A stretch of 64,000 nt of DNA, taken from Lytechinus pictus. Taxonomy: Eukaryota > Echinodermata > Echinoidea > Temnopleuroida > Toxopneustidae. The notes beneath the pieces are model-generated. The model was not told the origin of the DNA, did not search any database, and saw only the letters and a program-made list of their open reading frames with translations. Shown piece by piece: positions 44,066-58,000 of the stretch (positions are counted from its first letter, which is position 1; the number at the start of each line of letters is the position of its first letter). The translations under genes were made by a program, and so were the position numbers. Where the stretch lies: assembly GCF_037042905.1 (NCBI RefSeq), contig NC_087254.1, forward strand, positions 21,167,103-21,231,102, in the 5' to 3' direction.

Positions 44066-44898
44066 TTCGTAGTTTCTAACATACAGTAGTATACATTTCG
44101 TAGTATACAGGTGTATACTGGGGCCCGGGTACTAGGGTCTGCTTTTGTGCATGTACTTATTGGTAGGGCAATTCCGTAAAATAATCAACCTTTTTGTACA
44201 TCCGACCTCCACTTTACTTCACTTCATAAACTGACCAAGTCATGATCATTTGAGCGCATTACAGACTGTCGAACGAACCATAATTCAGAGACAGAAAATT
44301 TCATGAAGGTCTCACATACATGCATGGGTTTGATGTACATATTTTATGGAATTGCCTGGTACTAACAATGTCTATATGATTTTATTCAATTGATGCAAGA
44401 TAAAAATCAAGGTAGCTAGATGAAATGTCTTGGTCCAAACTCAAAGAAAGAAAGACTGACTATAGAGGGATGCCATTTGGATTTCTTTATGACAAAAAAT
44501 GTCTAGTATGAAAGCTAAAAAAACAATTTTCTTGAGAATTAGAATAATTAAGCACAACACAACTTCTAGCCAAATAAAAAGACTGAAATTAATTTTGTAG
44601 TTCATATTTTTATTTAATTTCATGACTCCGACCACTGTATGTACAAAACAAATCTTCATAATTCTTGCATATAAATAAGTCCTCGGTATATTGGGTGGTT
44701 TTCATCACATTTTATCATTATTGCTACATAAGAGTCATGAAAAACCTAAAATAGAATCAAGTAGTCTCTAATTTCATCTTGTGAGAAAATATACTTGTTA
44801 TATACATCTTTGATCCTACTTGACAATTCACAAACTCATAATTTTTCACAATCCTTGGATCATATAATATTCTAAAATCAATCCTTGAACGAACAAAC

Positions 44899-45340
44899 GG
44901 GGGATGTTGCACAAAGAGTCGACTGTGACTTGAAGTCATGCTAAAATACCTATACGCACATGCTTTATGGATGATTCGCAGGCCTTGCCTGAGCATGACC
45001 TGACAGTGCGTTGATGCTTTATTCACCACACACATTTGGGAAATTCAGTGCAATTTTTATAGTCACTTTAGCTCTTTGTGAAACATACCCCAGTTCTAGG
45101 AAGCATAAAACATATAATTAAAAATCAGTCATACCAGAGACAATAATCGGATGAACTACTGCATTGCAATGGAACATAATCAGGGCTCAGTTCAAAGTTT
45201 GAACTTCTTGTGAAACATACCCCCGTGCTAGGAAGCATAAAACATGTAATTAAAAAATCTGTCCTCCTACCAGAGACAAACAGTAGGATGGTCTGTTGCA
45301 TTTCAATGAAACAAGACAACGGGTCAGTCTCATGAAACAT
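44899..45340. repeat. Inverted-repeat element and adjacent ~133-base tandem duplication
   Basis: GGGGGATGTTGCACAAAGAG at 44899 and the inverted CTCTTTGTGAAACATACCCC at about 45072-45091 bracket a short element like 12900-13117. TTGTGAAACATACCCC..GCTAGGAAGCATAAAACAT then appears twice, about 133 bases apart. Confidence 0.6.
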
Positions 45341-48300
45341 GTTCTAATTATTCTTTAATAATGAAAAATATGCTCCCAGGAGTCAAATGGTGGGATTTAA
45401 AGAGCTAAACTGCTACTTGTAAGTTGAAAACAGGCTTGATGAAGAAGGGCCAATGACAATGTTACCCAAACAAAGTCTCCATGAACTACTGTCAGCACCA
45501 TAGTTATAATAGGTTCACCATAGCATTGACTGGCTGCAAAAAATACACATCCGTTAAAGGGGAACAGGGGTCAGAAAATGAAATTATCTATTTAGCACAT
45601 CTCCCTTGTTTTCCACAGAAGAATAATTCAATGAATATCTGATTTTGAGGACAGTTACAAGTTTCCATAGACCTTAGTCAGATTTGTCTTGAGCATAGGG
45701 CTTAATGGGTTAAAACACAAAACACATTTTCACCAGTATGAATTGAGAAAAGTGAGATGTGTGACAGATCCAGAATAAAGAGTCTGCGAGAGACCACTTC
45801 AAACAAAATATATAATATAAAACTATCACAAGCACCTTTCAAATAAAAGTTTGTCCTTGAGTACCATATAGACTCATTCATAAAAAAAGTATTTTTAACA
45901 AAATTGTTTGTTTTTATGATCTGCTCATACAATGTACATGAATTTGAATACATTTCCTAAAAGGGCCTCACGTTAATGATGATCAACAGCCAATCACAAT
46001 CAAGGATTCCAGGCAAGCAACCACTGGATGGCAAAGTTTTTAGCAATAATTGGAACTTTTACCCTCACAGGGCCCCGGTCTATTTGGGCAATTAATTACA
46101 TCTATTTAAAGTTTACATATTCATTATCTTTTATCACATTTGTTTTCTGTATACATTCCCATGGTACATTGTATCATTGCCCTATTACTGTCATGATTTA
46201 AAAAAAGAAATTATTACAGGTACTTTTACAATAATATCTGCTTAGTCACCTAATTACCGATTTCGGCAAAGGCCATCAAACATCTTACGCTTGGTCTGAG
46301 ACTCGATTTTGGAATAAGACGTAGTAATATTGAGACATGTAGTATCTTACCATGTAAGATTAATCATCATACAAATAAGTATGTTCAAATCTGAGACTAT
46401 GCTATCATCCTTGTTACAATAAAAGCACATTCTATATTCAGTCATAATGACATCACAGCAATCATATGTTTGGCTACGTTTTGACACCAATATGACCTGT
46501 ACTCCAGAATAAAGGCTTGCAATCCTGAAAAATTGTTATATAATATAAGTACTCTTTTAGTTAATTTGAACCTCAAATAAAAAGATACTTTAAGTCACAT
46601 TTTCAGAAAATGAGCAAAATGCAAATTGTTCCAAAATCAGATTGTGGACCAGTCGGAAGGTGTGTGGTGGCCTTTAGGTATTCATTTGGTCATAATGAAT
46701 AGATTCCAGGCTGGTCGTTTGGAGTCAGAGAGGGCAGCAAATTAACATTTCTCCCATAGACTTTGTACACATGACTTGACCTAAGGCCAGGCTAAGGCCG
46801 GCAAAATGTGGCCTCAGGGCCGGCCTTGGTTCCATCTCTATTGGTCACCCATGAATAGTTACTGTATTCAAATTCATAGTGCCTATAGTATTAGCATTCG
46901 GTCCCGGACAAATATACATGCAAAATGGCTACAAGCCATCCAGTCATGGGCTAACAATGTTCATGACAACAGATTCACATTTTGGTTAATAAGATGTTGT
47001 AGAAGTTGTTAAGTGGACTTTAAACCTCATAAGGGAACCATTCCCCCCACCCCCAAGTCCTTTTTCTTCTTTCTTCTTTTGTAGCAAAATTAGAGTATAC
47101 CACAATTTATGACCATCCTATCTACACTGAAGCCATACTGATTCATATCACATTGCACTTAACTAAGCACTCAACTCGTGCAAATAATTGTCCCCACAAA
47201 ACAGGTCAATATTTTCTTATATTACACTGTACTAAAACATAACACTTCAAACCAACATGCTGACTGATCTAGAGTTGTTTTCATTTCTTACTTCCATCCT
47301 AGTCAATGGTAATTGTCTTCAAAGTTGAAATAATGCCTTACTTTGGCAGAAAGAAATAGATGACGGAAGTGAATTTATCCATAAAAGCAGGTATTTAACG
47401 ATGACATCAATGCAATAAATTCATGTTTAGCCCAAAATATCACTTATGGGCAATTCTATCATGAATGTATGTCAAACTCCCTATATAAGAGGCATTCCTG
47501 AAATTATTGTTTTCTAGTTCCTATAAAAGTTTGCAAGTAAAAGTTATACCACCTTGGCTTGAACAATTCATAAGTGAAGTAATAATGGAGTAAAATGGGT
47601 GCCAGTCAGACTAAGGTAGATTTTTTTTCCCTGTTTTTTTAACATTGAGCAGGATTGAATTTATACATGCATTTTGGGCTTAGTAGTAGAGTAAGCTAGG
47701 TTAAAAATATGAACACGTCATTTATTTTACTTGGTAGACATTTAAGTTGCTTCTTTTTGCTAAAGCACAACATTATTCTCAAATCATGAAAAACTGGCCA
47801 TTATCCTTTACCAACTTGTAGATCTTCATATATCTAACCAATAATATCAATGTTGTTTTCAAAGATGTTGACACAATCTTTATACAATAATAATGAAAAC
47901 AATGTCATGTGGCACTATAATATGGTAGCTTTGATGTTAAGAAACCTCTTGAATAAGAGAACAAACTGATTGAACATTTTCTATTTTTCAAACTAAAACA
48001 CACCCATTTACAATTTTCCATTCATCATTTGGCACTATTTCCTCCAATGCAGAGTGAGTTTTAAAGAAACTTTGATAATAAGATGTATCATTTATAAAAA
48101 GAAGTCTACAATGTAGAAATGTATTTCCAAAGAGCCTAAATGTTTAACGATTGATTACATATAACGCAATCGACCATTAAAATTAAGCATAATTCTATAT
48201 GTTTTGTGTTTTAGGTAGAGAAAGTGTGCAATGTATAACTTAACTTCCAACAGTGTAAACCGGTTTCAATATCCATGACAACAAGATCAGGGTAGAATTA

Positions 48301-48976
48301 AGGATTCAAAAAATGTTTCAGGGTACAAATGTTTTTTTTTATTTTGTAATTATTTTGAATCTCACAAATTTGTGTGATCTAAAACAGGTTTGAGCCAGAA
48401 ACAAGTTTCTGGACGAGAGAAAAATGTGAATCTGTTATGAAATTTACACTTCCACTCTTCCAATTATCAAGATGAGTTTATTAATGCAACCATTTGAAAA
48501 ACATGTCTGTAAAGGCCCGAATGAACATGATGTGATAATTTGTATAGAAACATTTTTATAACTGGGGAAGGTTTTGAACACAGCATTTATGAACCTGTGG
48601 TCAACTGGATGGTAAGCGAGCTTGATCCAAAGACATGGGTCAACCAGATGACCACATCGCTCCACCTTCGTGGTGGGACATGCGTTCTTCCTGCGTGAGT
48701 GTATCAGAGTTTCTACAGGTGCATCAATCACATATGATTATTTACATCTGTGATCAACCTTTAACTTTAACCATACACCTAAAAATTGGTTAGTAACTTC
48801 CATGCAACTGGATCACAGATGCAAACCACAATGCCACAACACCATTGCAATGAAGATGTAGTTACATCGCAGATTTCAAGATGACATAATTCCTTTTAAA
48901 AAATTCAACACTGATCAATGACTAGAACAAATCAAAACTAAAATGCAGCTTTAACAAAATTGATGGAGAGTTATTA
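45341..48976 (-). other. Probable MKK 3' UTR and downstream sequence
   Basis: No supportable coding sequence. The part nearest 48976 should be 3' UTR of the minus-strand kinase; the polyadenylation site could not be chosen among several TTTATT (AATAAA on minus) sites. Confidence 0.5.
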
Positions 48977-49075
48977 TCAATGAGGTAGAGTTTCGGCATC
49001 ACCGATGATGGGTGCTATAAAGGTAGCTACATCTTGGTCTCCTACTTCAACATGCTTCTTGATGAACTCATGATC
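48977..49075 (-). CDS. MAP2K3/6: MKK3/6-like terminal coding exon with docking tail
   Basis: Thirty-two codons plus TGA, DHEFIKKHVEVGDQDVATFI then APIIGDAETLPH. It corresponds to the H-P-F-x-x-x...T-D-V-A-S-F-V-x-x-I-L tail of MKK3/6, the DVD region that binds upstream MAP3Ks. The tail is about ten residues longer than the vertebrate ending. The 3' UTR should extend leftward; its end was not determined. Confidence 0.92.
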   Translation of the reverse strand, partial: DHEFIKKHVEVGDQDVATFIAPIIGDAETLPH

Positions 49076-52000
49076 CTACATAACAAACAAGTAAATAAAT
49101 AGACAAATAAACAAAGAAATCATTTCACAAACAAATCAATAAATCATATAACCAAAAATAACAAATAGACAAATAAAAAGAAATTAGTCAATAAAAGATA
49201 TATAAAGAAATAATAAAATAAGAGAATGACTCTGCTGGTATCACATCATAATTTGCTCTGTATTTTATTCTTTAAAAAGAATGCTACAAAAAAACCTTTT
49301 GTGTGCCATGTTTTTACATCGGTCTGAACAGAATACTGTTGATATCGATGCATTTCCCAAACATCATCAATAAGATTCAAATAAATGCAGCACAAAATGA
49401 TTTCATTTGAGAAGATATCTTATATAAATGTCAATTGTCCCCATATCATTGCAGACCTTGACCTTGGGAAATCATGAAATCTAAAGCCCCCATCACACTT
49501 ATTCCGAATCAAGCAGAATTGGCCTGAATGAAAGGACTATTGTTTGACCACCAGTTGGTCATTTAAATCTACTTCGAACACCGTTCGAAAATATCCCTCG
49601 AATGTTTTGAACATGACCAAAACCTTCGGGACGGCCAAAAGAAATGACAAAAATATTTCGAATGCACTCAGAATGCAGTCAGGATATTTAGAATGCCCCT
49701 AGAATGTCCAAGAACGTAGCACGAATTATCAATCTGACTCCATTACAGTTCATTTTGACTAGTGTATGATGATACACCTGGTCAATTTACTGAATTTCAA
49801 CTCCAGTTTGGTGAATTCATAAGTTCCTCCCAAAAATTTCTAGATTTTTTGAATATTTTTTTCTTTCCAGCTTCTGCTTGATTCCTGCTGATTCCGAATA
49901 AGTGTGATGGGGGCTTAAGCTGAAAAGCAAGTAAACTGCAGATCACAAACACAAAGAACACACGAGAGACTTTGCATTATTATTGCTCAGACAAAAACGT
50001 TACCAGGCGGCAGAAATGCCATGCTTATTATTCTATATTACTGGATTCTGTTAAAACTAATATTTAGATTGTTACAACTGGCATTTGAATTAATTACGGT
50101 TACAGAATACCAAAACATTGTGCCATATTAACAGACCAAAACTGACTTTAAGCCAACATGCACTGTACCAATATTTCCTGGAATGGCAAGATTCATTCTT
50201 AAAAGCATTTTTAAATCCAAGGATTGGGTCTTTAACCCTAACTAGGCCGGGCTTTTTTGGCTGTTCTGTGGCCGGGGGGGGGGGGGGGGGGGGGGGGGTT
50301 GATTCAACCCCCCCCTGAGATCTCGGCTGCCGATTGCGCGAGCGCCGCAAAAAATTGCACGCTGGTAGTGTGCGATGTAATCTACAAGGCTGTATGGTAG
50401 AATTTTCCAAAATAATGAGATTTTATTTTATATGAATTAATTATGCTAATTTGTGCATAAATCATACTTTTTGCTCTAATTCACTAAATAAAGCTCCTAG
50501 AATGCTAATTTTTGGTAAAAATATTCTTTGTAGCATTCTTAACAATGGCAATTGAAAAAAACTTCGGTTTGGAAATCAATTTCTTATGTATTTTATTGTT
50601 TTATGAATTTCTTATGTATTTCTTTGTTTTTCAACCTTTTGTTTTTCTTTGTTTATTCACCAGATTTATTGCACAACCTTTTTGAAGCATAATTATGCTA
50701 AAATCAATTGCTTTCAGCTGTTTAAAGTAAAAATAATCATATCTTTATGAATAAGATGCGAAAACTCAATTTGCATTGACTTTGTACACAAAATCACGTT
50801 TTGGAACAATTTTGGGTCTGACATGCACTTACAAAATGTTGCATTAATGCACAAGACTTAAAAGTATAAATTCTGCGAGTGGCGCAGTAAAAAAAATTGA
50901 TCACAGAAAATGTAGAGTGGGGGGTTGATTCAACCCCCCGGCCATTTTAGGGTTAAGATTATCTACATTTTTTTACAATAAATATGAAGTGAGCTGATCA
51001 TTTATTCTCAGGTGTAATTGCCCAACTGCATTAACTTTTTGACCCAATATATTGTTGTTTTGAGTCCTAGTGAATATTTTAATGAAATATGAATCTACTT
51101 ACTAATAATCTTGTATATGATGGCCGTTCTGTGCACTCCTTTTTCAAACTAAAGAAAAATTACAAGATATAAGTGACACAATAAGCATGAAAAATTAATT
51201 GATTACATAATTGGCAGTACATGGGCAGCCACAAAATAATCATGTTATTCATGTTTTCCCTGTGTTACCTTCATGATAATTTTTAAAGAAGTTTTAAAGA
51301 ACAGAGTTACATTCAAAGCTATCATTCATTTACAATCTTATTTGCAAGATCTTGGTTAATCAGAGAAAAAAAGACTGGAAAGAAATAGATTTAACTACTG
51401 TCACTAATATAATTTGAAAAATATCAGTCACTCTAACAAGCAGTTTTGAAACAAATGCCTTCTTAAGACATATTTCCATGCACAAACAACATCAAATATC
51501 AAACATGGAATTGTTTAAGATAATTAAACTGAAAATTCAGAAAAACAATGTATGATATCAAGATCTAAGGTAAATCCAATAATTGTCTTTAAAATATTTC
51601 ATAAACTTATTTTGGGGATGGTGATTATATATTTTTTATTCAAAAGTTTGCATGACAAGTCGAATATCACCAAAAACTCCTTTTCTGTATTATGGCCTTT
51701 GTTGCACATGAAAATAATACAATCCAGAATATAATTACTTGTAAAAATGTAAAATAAATTTCCAAATAATTGAAACAGTAGTACAACAAACTAATGAATA
51801 ATACAACAGGCAGATGCTAAGACATCCCCTAGTCCAACAGATAGCACATGACCAATCAAAATTTGTGTCAAGCTGGGATGATACTTCTGATTAATTAAAA
51901 AAAGCATGAAAATCAACTACAATAAGCCATTTTTACACACAAAATTGCGTTTTCAATGGCCGTAAAATAAGTTGATAAAGACTAAATTCAGGCTTCAATC

Positions 52001-55000
52001 TGAAAAATGGCATCCCTGGTGAAGAGCCTACAAGAATCCTTACCATTTGATGATGAAGTCACGGATTTCTCCAGAGAATCTATCTTCGGGTAGTGTGGGC
52101 GCTTCGCCTTGTACCACTTGCCTGAGCTGTTGAAACATGTCATGCCATTTTTCATACGGGTAGGTGTTTGTTGCTATCTCCACCTGACAATCAAAACAAA
52201 GATTAAATTCAATTCAATCTATTTCCACTTTAAAAAACAACAATACAAATCAATACAATACAATATTCAATACAAATCAATACTAGTAAAGTGGGGGATC
52301 ATGAAAAGCACAAGTAATTTCTTATTAAAGATGACCCCTTCCAGTATAAAAGTAAACATACAAAGATAAAATTACACAAATGGTTACAATCTATAATACA
52401 AACTAAAGAAGGGCAAAACCAAGGAAATCAAATCTGCATCAATCAGGTAAAATAATCAGGATGTGTCGTTTTTACAAATGTTTGAATTGTTTTACAATCT
52501 TACTATTTTTTTTATGAAATGGAGTTGATCAAAAAATTCTATCAGAAAGAAATAGAGTTGTACATTGAAGCCTATTCAAAGTTTTGGGAAATTTCCCCTA
52601 AGTGCCTGTCACTATTCTGATTAAAAAGTGAATTATATCAATGTGTATGCCCTAAAACAGTTATGTGGAGAACATGAAATAAAAAAGAGATTTATTGAAT
52701 AACTTGATTTTACATGAAAATTCATTTTGGTTGGGTGCCCAATAGAAATGAAAATATCTATTTGAAAACCAATTCTCAAGCGTGGAATGGGCTAAGAATT
52801 TCAGGATAATTTTTTCTGTACCTTTCTGATACCCAATCACTAAATTTGTAAGATAATCACAAAAGGACACTTTAAGGGAGCTAGGTATCCACAAAATCAA
52901 AATTCAACTTTCACATAGAATCAACAGGGGTTGAAAGAAACCCCTACACTTTAACAAGATTGGCATGCTTGATGATACCCAAGTATAATCAACATTGTGA
53001 CTCTTAATCAAAGCGTTAGACAGGCTTTAAAGACCCACAGGAATATACCGAGCATACAGTATTAACAGTACTCTCAAGTAAATATAAGGTGCAACACATT
53101 ACCCCAAAACTATGCAAACAAGTGGAGCATCTCTGGCAGTCTCACCTGCATTACGTGATTCAATATAATAGCAGTGCTGACTTTGAAAACAACTATGCAA
53201 TAATTATTCACAAAAAACACCATTCGTATAAAGCTACGTTCATTGACCCAAAATGACATGTGACTTGGATCATATGCCCTACGACTTGTCAGTGATACTT
53301 GATTACCCCTATGTCCACATTTCATAAACTATATCCATAACTTTCAAAGTTACCACAGCAAGTTAACAATTACCTCCAACATGACCAAGTTCATTGACCT
53401 TATATGACCTTTGACTATGGTCATGTGACCCGAAACCCACACAGGATATTCAGTGATACTTGATTACTCTATGTCCAAGATTTATGAACCAGATCTATAA
53501 ACTTTCAAAGTTATTATGGTAATTCAACAAATACCCCCAAATTGGCCAAAGTTCATTGACCCTAAATGACCTTTGACCTTGATCATGTGACTTGAAACTC
53601 AGGCAGGATGTTCAGTAATATTTGATTACCTTTATGGCCAAGTTTCATGAACTAGGTCCATATACTTTCTAAGCTATGATGTCATTTAAAAAACTTAACC
53701 TTCGGATAAGATTTGATGTTGACGCCGCCGCCACCGCCATCGGAAAAGCGGCGCCTATAGTCTCACTCTGCTATGCAGGTGAGAAAACAAACAAAATGCA
53801 GCAAAATTAACACTTACCATTGTAATACCAAAACTCCAAACATCTGATTTGACATCGTAGCCCTTACCGCTATTATCTGGATTTATTCTCTCTGGCTGAA
53901 ATACGATTAAAAAAAAAGAAAACTCATTTACAAAGGAACATGGCTCAAATGCCATTCTTAAATTGTTTTATATTTGCAAGGTATTAATCTCCATTTAAGC
54001 ATATGTGGGACACATTTGATTTCCCTGCATCTGCTTAGTAATGGCAGTTTTCTGTCCAGGATTCAAAATCAAAATACATATAACTGAATAAGATCCTTAT
54101 TCAATCATAATTGTCATTTAGATAAAATTAGAATGGCTCTCGAGAGATATACAAACAAAGCTCTCCGTTACTCATGCTTAATCAATGTAAGAATAAATAG
54201 TAATAATAACGCAGTTCTTGTATAGCGCATATAATCATGACTTAATAATTAACCCACATCTATAGTATGGTACTTCTCTGTCTGCTGCTCTTGTCAATTG
54301 ATTTTTTTTTCTTATTTTTTTATTATTAGTATGTCACATTATTTGTATAATATGTACTCTATTTTTACTCTCAATTATGAACATTAGTCAATTATTTTCG
54401 CCACTTGTATACAATCATTATGTTTTTAAGTATTGCAGATGATATAAATATTATGTTTGACATACTTATAGAATTAGCCAATTTATATATAATCAAATAT
54501 TTAAAAATACATGATCTTTGAAAATCAGGTATTATTGTATTACACAAGAATTGAACAAATTTTGAAAGGTAATCCTTCTTGCGCATATAGGGGAAGGCGG
54601 GGTAAGTTGTGACACTTTTTGCATTTTGCATGATAGAATTGATATGACTAATAATATTGTAGAAATAAGTACCTTGCCTTTAAATATGATTATTGGGAAA
54701 TCTTTTTCACCTATATTCAACTTTCTACCCCCACACTGAAAGTCGTTGTGACCTTTGAAAAAAACGATGTCAAGTGGCACAACTTGCCCCATCTGTGGGG
54801 TAAGTTGTGCCACCTTCGAGGGTAAGTTGAGCCACAAAAACTATGTACAAAATGTATGCGGGAAGAACCAGCATGTCAATTTTTTATTTAAAGTCTTTTC
54901 ACTTGCTAATTCTCTAAAAATACTAACATTCTCTAAAAGTAAAAGAACTGTCATGTGAATTTGCTCTTTTCTGCCTGCATATCGATGGCTTTTTAAGGTT

Positions 55001-58000
55001 TGATTGTGTTTTCATTTACATTACCATACGAATTACCATGGCTCAACTTGCCCCATGTTTGCTGGCTCAACTTACCCCAGTCCGAACTTAATGCGATAAT
55101 TTCGCATCCACACATTTCTTATGTATCCATCATGTAAAAAACTGTGACAAGAATGAAGATCCATACTTGGACTGACAATGTTGTTCATATGCTTTATTAT
55201 ATGTAAAGAAGTGTGTGTGTAAAAAACACTTATCTATTTCACACCCTTTTTTACTTTTTTGGCAGAAATTTGTATTTTTCCCTCTAAAAAAGTACTTATT
55301 GTTTCAAAGTTGAAAACAATGTGGTGGGGTTAAGGGTTATGTAATGGGTCATCAATACATGACACCACCATAATGTCTAACTAATTCATTATTGGCCTGG
55401 GGGCGGTGGCTCAACTTGCCCCTATGCTCAACTTACCCCGCCTTCCCCTATACATGTGCGGATATAAATCCATAACTCTTAAATTTGACACTTTTATTTC
55501 AATGTAATTGACGAACTCGTATGATCTCTGTGTTGTATTCCTTTCCCTTCCTTGCAACTCCTATCTTCCTGTTGTTTGTCTTTCTCTATCCATATTTCTC
55601 CCTCTCTTTCTTCATCTATCTCTCTTCCTCTCTTTCTTTGAATTGTAAATACTACTGCTTTTTTCCCTTATGGCACATGTTCTTAATGTACAAGAAGTAT
55701 AGACCAGTAAATGATAATCTGCACCACTCTACCAATATGTGTTAAGGATAATATTTTACTTTCAAATTCTTCTAACTTTGTTTATTCTAACGTAAAATTT
55801 TGCAGCCTTACAACTTCATGTTTTTACCTCTTTCATAATGTTTGTACCTTCTTTTCTTCTGACTTTCTGCTCCACTCCTTCCCTTCACTCCCCCTCTCTT
55901 TTTCTCTATCCCTTTCCACCCCCTTTTTCTCTATCTGCCTCTCCTCCTCCCCATCTCTTTCCTTTCTAGAATTCTGCAACACCAGTAGTTTCAATACCAC
56001 ACTTTATTCGTATTATTCATTTTGTAATTATCTTTGTTATTGTTTGAATATTTTTTGTGTCTTTACATGTATTACCTTGTGAATACATCGCAATTCGGCC
56101 TTAGCCGCGATGATGTCTTGATTTTTATTAATAAACCATTTTATCTATCTATCTAATATTATGTCATAACATACCTATGCACTTCCAAGGACTTGGATAT
56201 TATAGTATTATAGAATAAATAGTATACAAATGACCTTATACATAATATTTTGTCTACTCACTGCCATATACTGTCTGCTACCTGCGTCTTGTGTTTTGGC
56301 CATTGAGTTGACTAATTGTCCGCTGATTCCAAAGTCACATAATTTGATTTTGCCGTCACGATTAGCTAGTACATTGGATGGTTTCACATCTCTGTGAATC
56401 ACTTTTAGTCTCGTCTGTAGATACCTCAGAGCACTAACAATCTAAAACATGAATATCAAATAATAAGTAAACACATATATAAGCAACATATCAAAACATT
56501 TATAGTAACAATGCATTTCAGCCAGCGTTTCTGTATTTCTTAAAGTTGAATTAAGAAGGGGGTGAGTTTCCATAAATATAGGTTCTACATACAATATATA
56601 GTATATATAAGTTGTTCAAACACATAGCATGTCACAATAATCCTCTGCCTTCTCGATATTTTGCTTTGAAAGTCTATGAAATTAGCCACCTGTCAGAGCC
56701 CGAGAGACGAGTGTACAGAAAAGTCACTCGGAGTGTGACGTCACCGGGGGGAATTTAGTATAAGAGGTGCCTGAATGTCTTACAGAAATGCTATGCAGAA
56801 AGAGAAAGATATTTTACAATTTTTTTTCAAAGCAACTCAAATCAAACAAATAGGACTGATATGTACAAATCTTTACTTTCCCTGTATAAAAAACAGTATG
56901 AATAACCACCATGAACTCTTCAATCATGATGTAAGATAGCAAACAGTGAGTTATTGAATGATATTTTCACTATTTCTCATTTATTTTATCACGATGTTCA
57001 ATCAAGTGAGTAGCTGGAAAGTAATTCCGGCGGCTAGCTCAGCGCGCGCTGAACGCATAATACTAGTACACACAACACCCAGGCATTGAGTGTACTGTTA
57101 TGGTCTGGTATGTCGACTTAGTTCATGGCCGTGCAGCGATCCCCTGGCGTTTTTTCTTCTTTTCTTTTGTCTTTGACTCCACTTTTATATCCTCTGTATC
57201 ATTTCCACTCATAGCTCATTCCACAGAACAATCTTGAACCAAACGTATAGTATTCTTTCTCGGCCTTCTGAGTTGTTTTCTATATTTAATTACGCTAGGG
57301 GTCACCGTCACACATACAAACGCAATTCGGAAGTGAGTTGAAGACAGAAAGATATATAGTAATTAGTATACATCTCTATGGTTGAAGACAACAAGAACGG
57401 TACGGTAGCTCGACAGCTAGCTGCGCCGGAGCGGGCGGCCGGTCGGCACAAAGCAATTCCGCAACCAACTGTGTTTTTTTGCAAGAGCCGCGTCACACGC
57501 GGATAAATATGTCATAATAACACGTCTGCTACGTTATCGACTGGTGAGAAGATCTCGATCAAATTTCATATTATTCACCTTGAAATTATTCCTTTAGGGT
57601 CTATGGTATCATTCTGAGGGAATTCACATATTTGGAATAATAGTACGGCCACAAATATTTTAATCATTTCCTCTTTGCAAGTTCTATGGCTCGCAGATAC
57701 AACTTCAACTGCAGTTATTCCATAGTAGTACACAAAACGGCACTGCCTTGTTTACTAAACCGGGACCGAATACCCCCCGGTGACGTCACACTCAAAGAAC
57801 ACCCGTCTCGGTAGGCATTGCAGGAGCGAACTCAGGGAAAATGGGTAGGGATAAATCGTTCAAATTCACTATTTTGAAAAAAGAAAATGGGGGGTCGAAT
57901 CACCTATTAGTGTTTGGGGGGTTGTAAGGTTGCTATTAATGTAAATATCTCAATATTTGGAATCGTCTTCTTAATTCAACTTTAACAATTTATAGCCATT

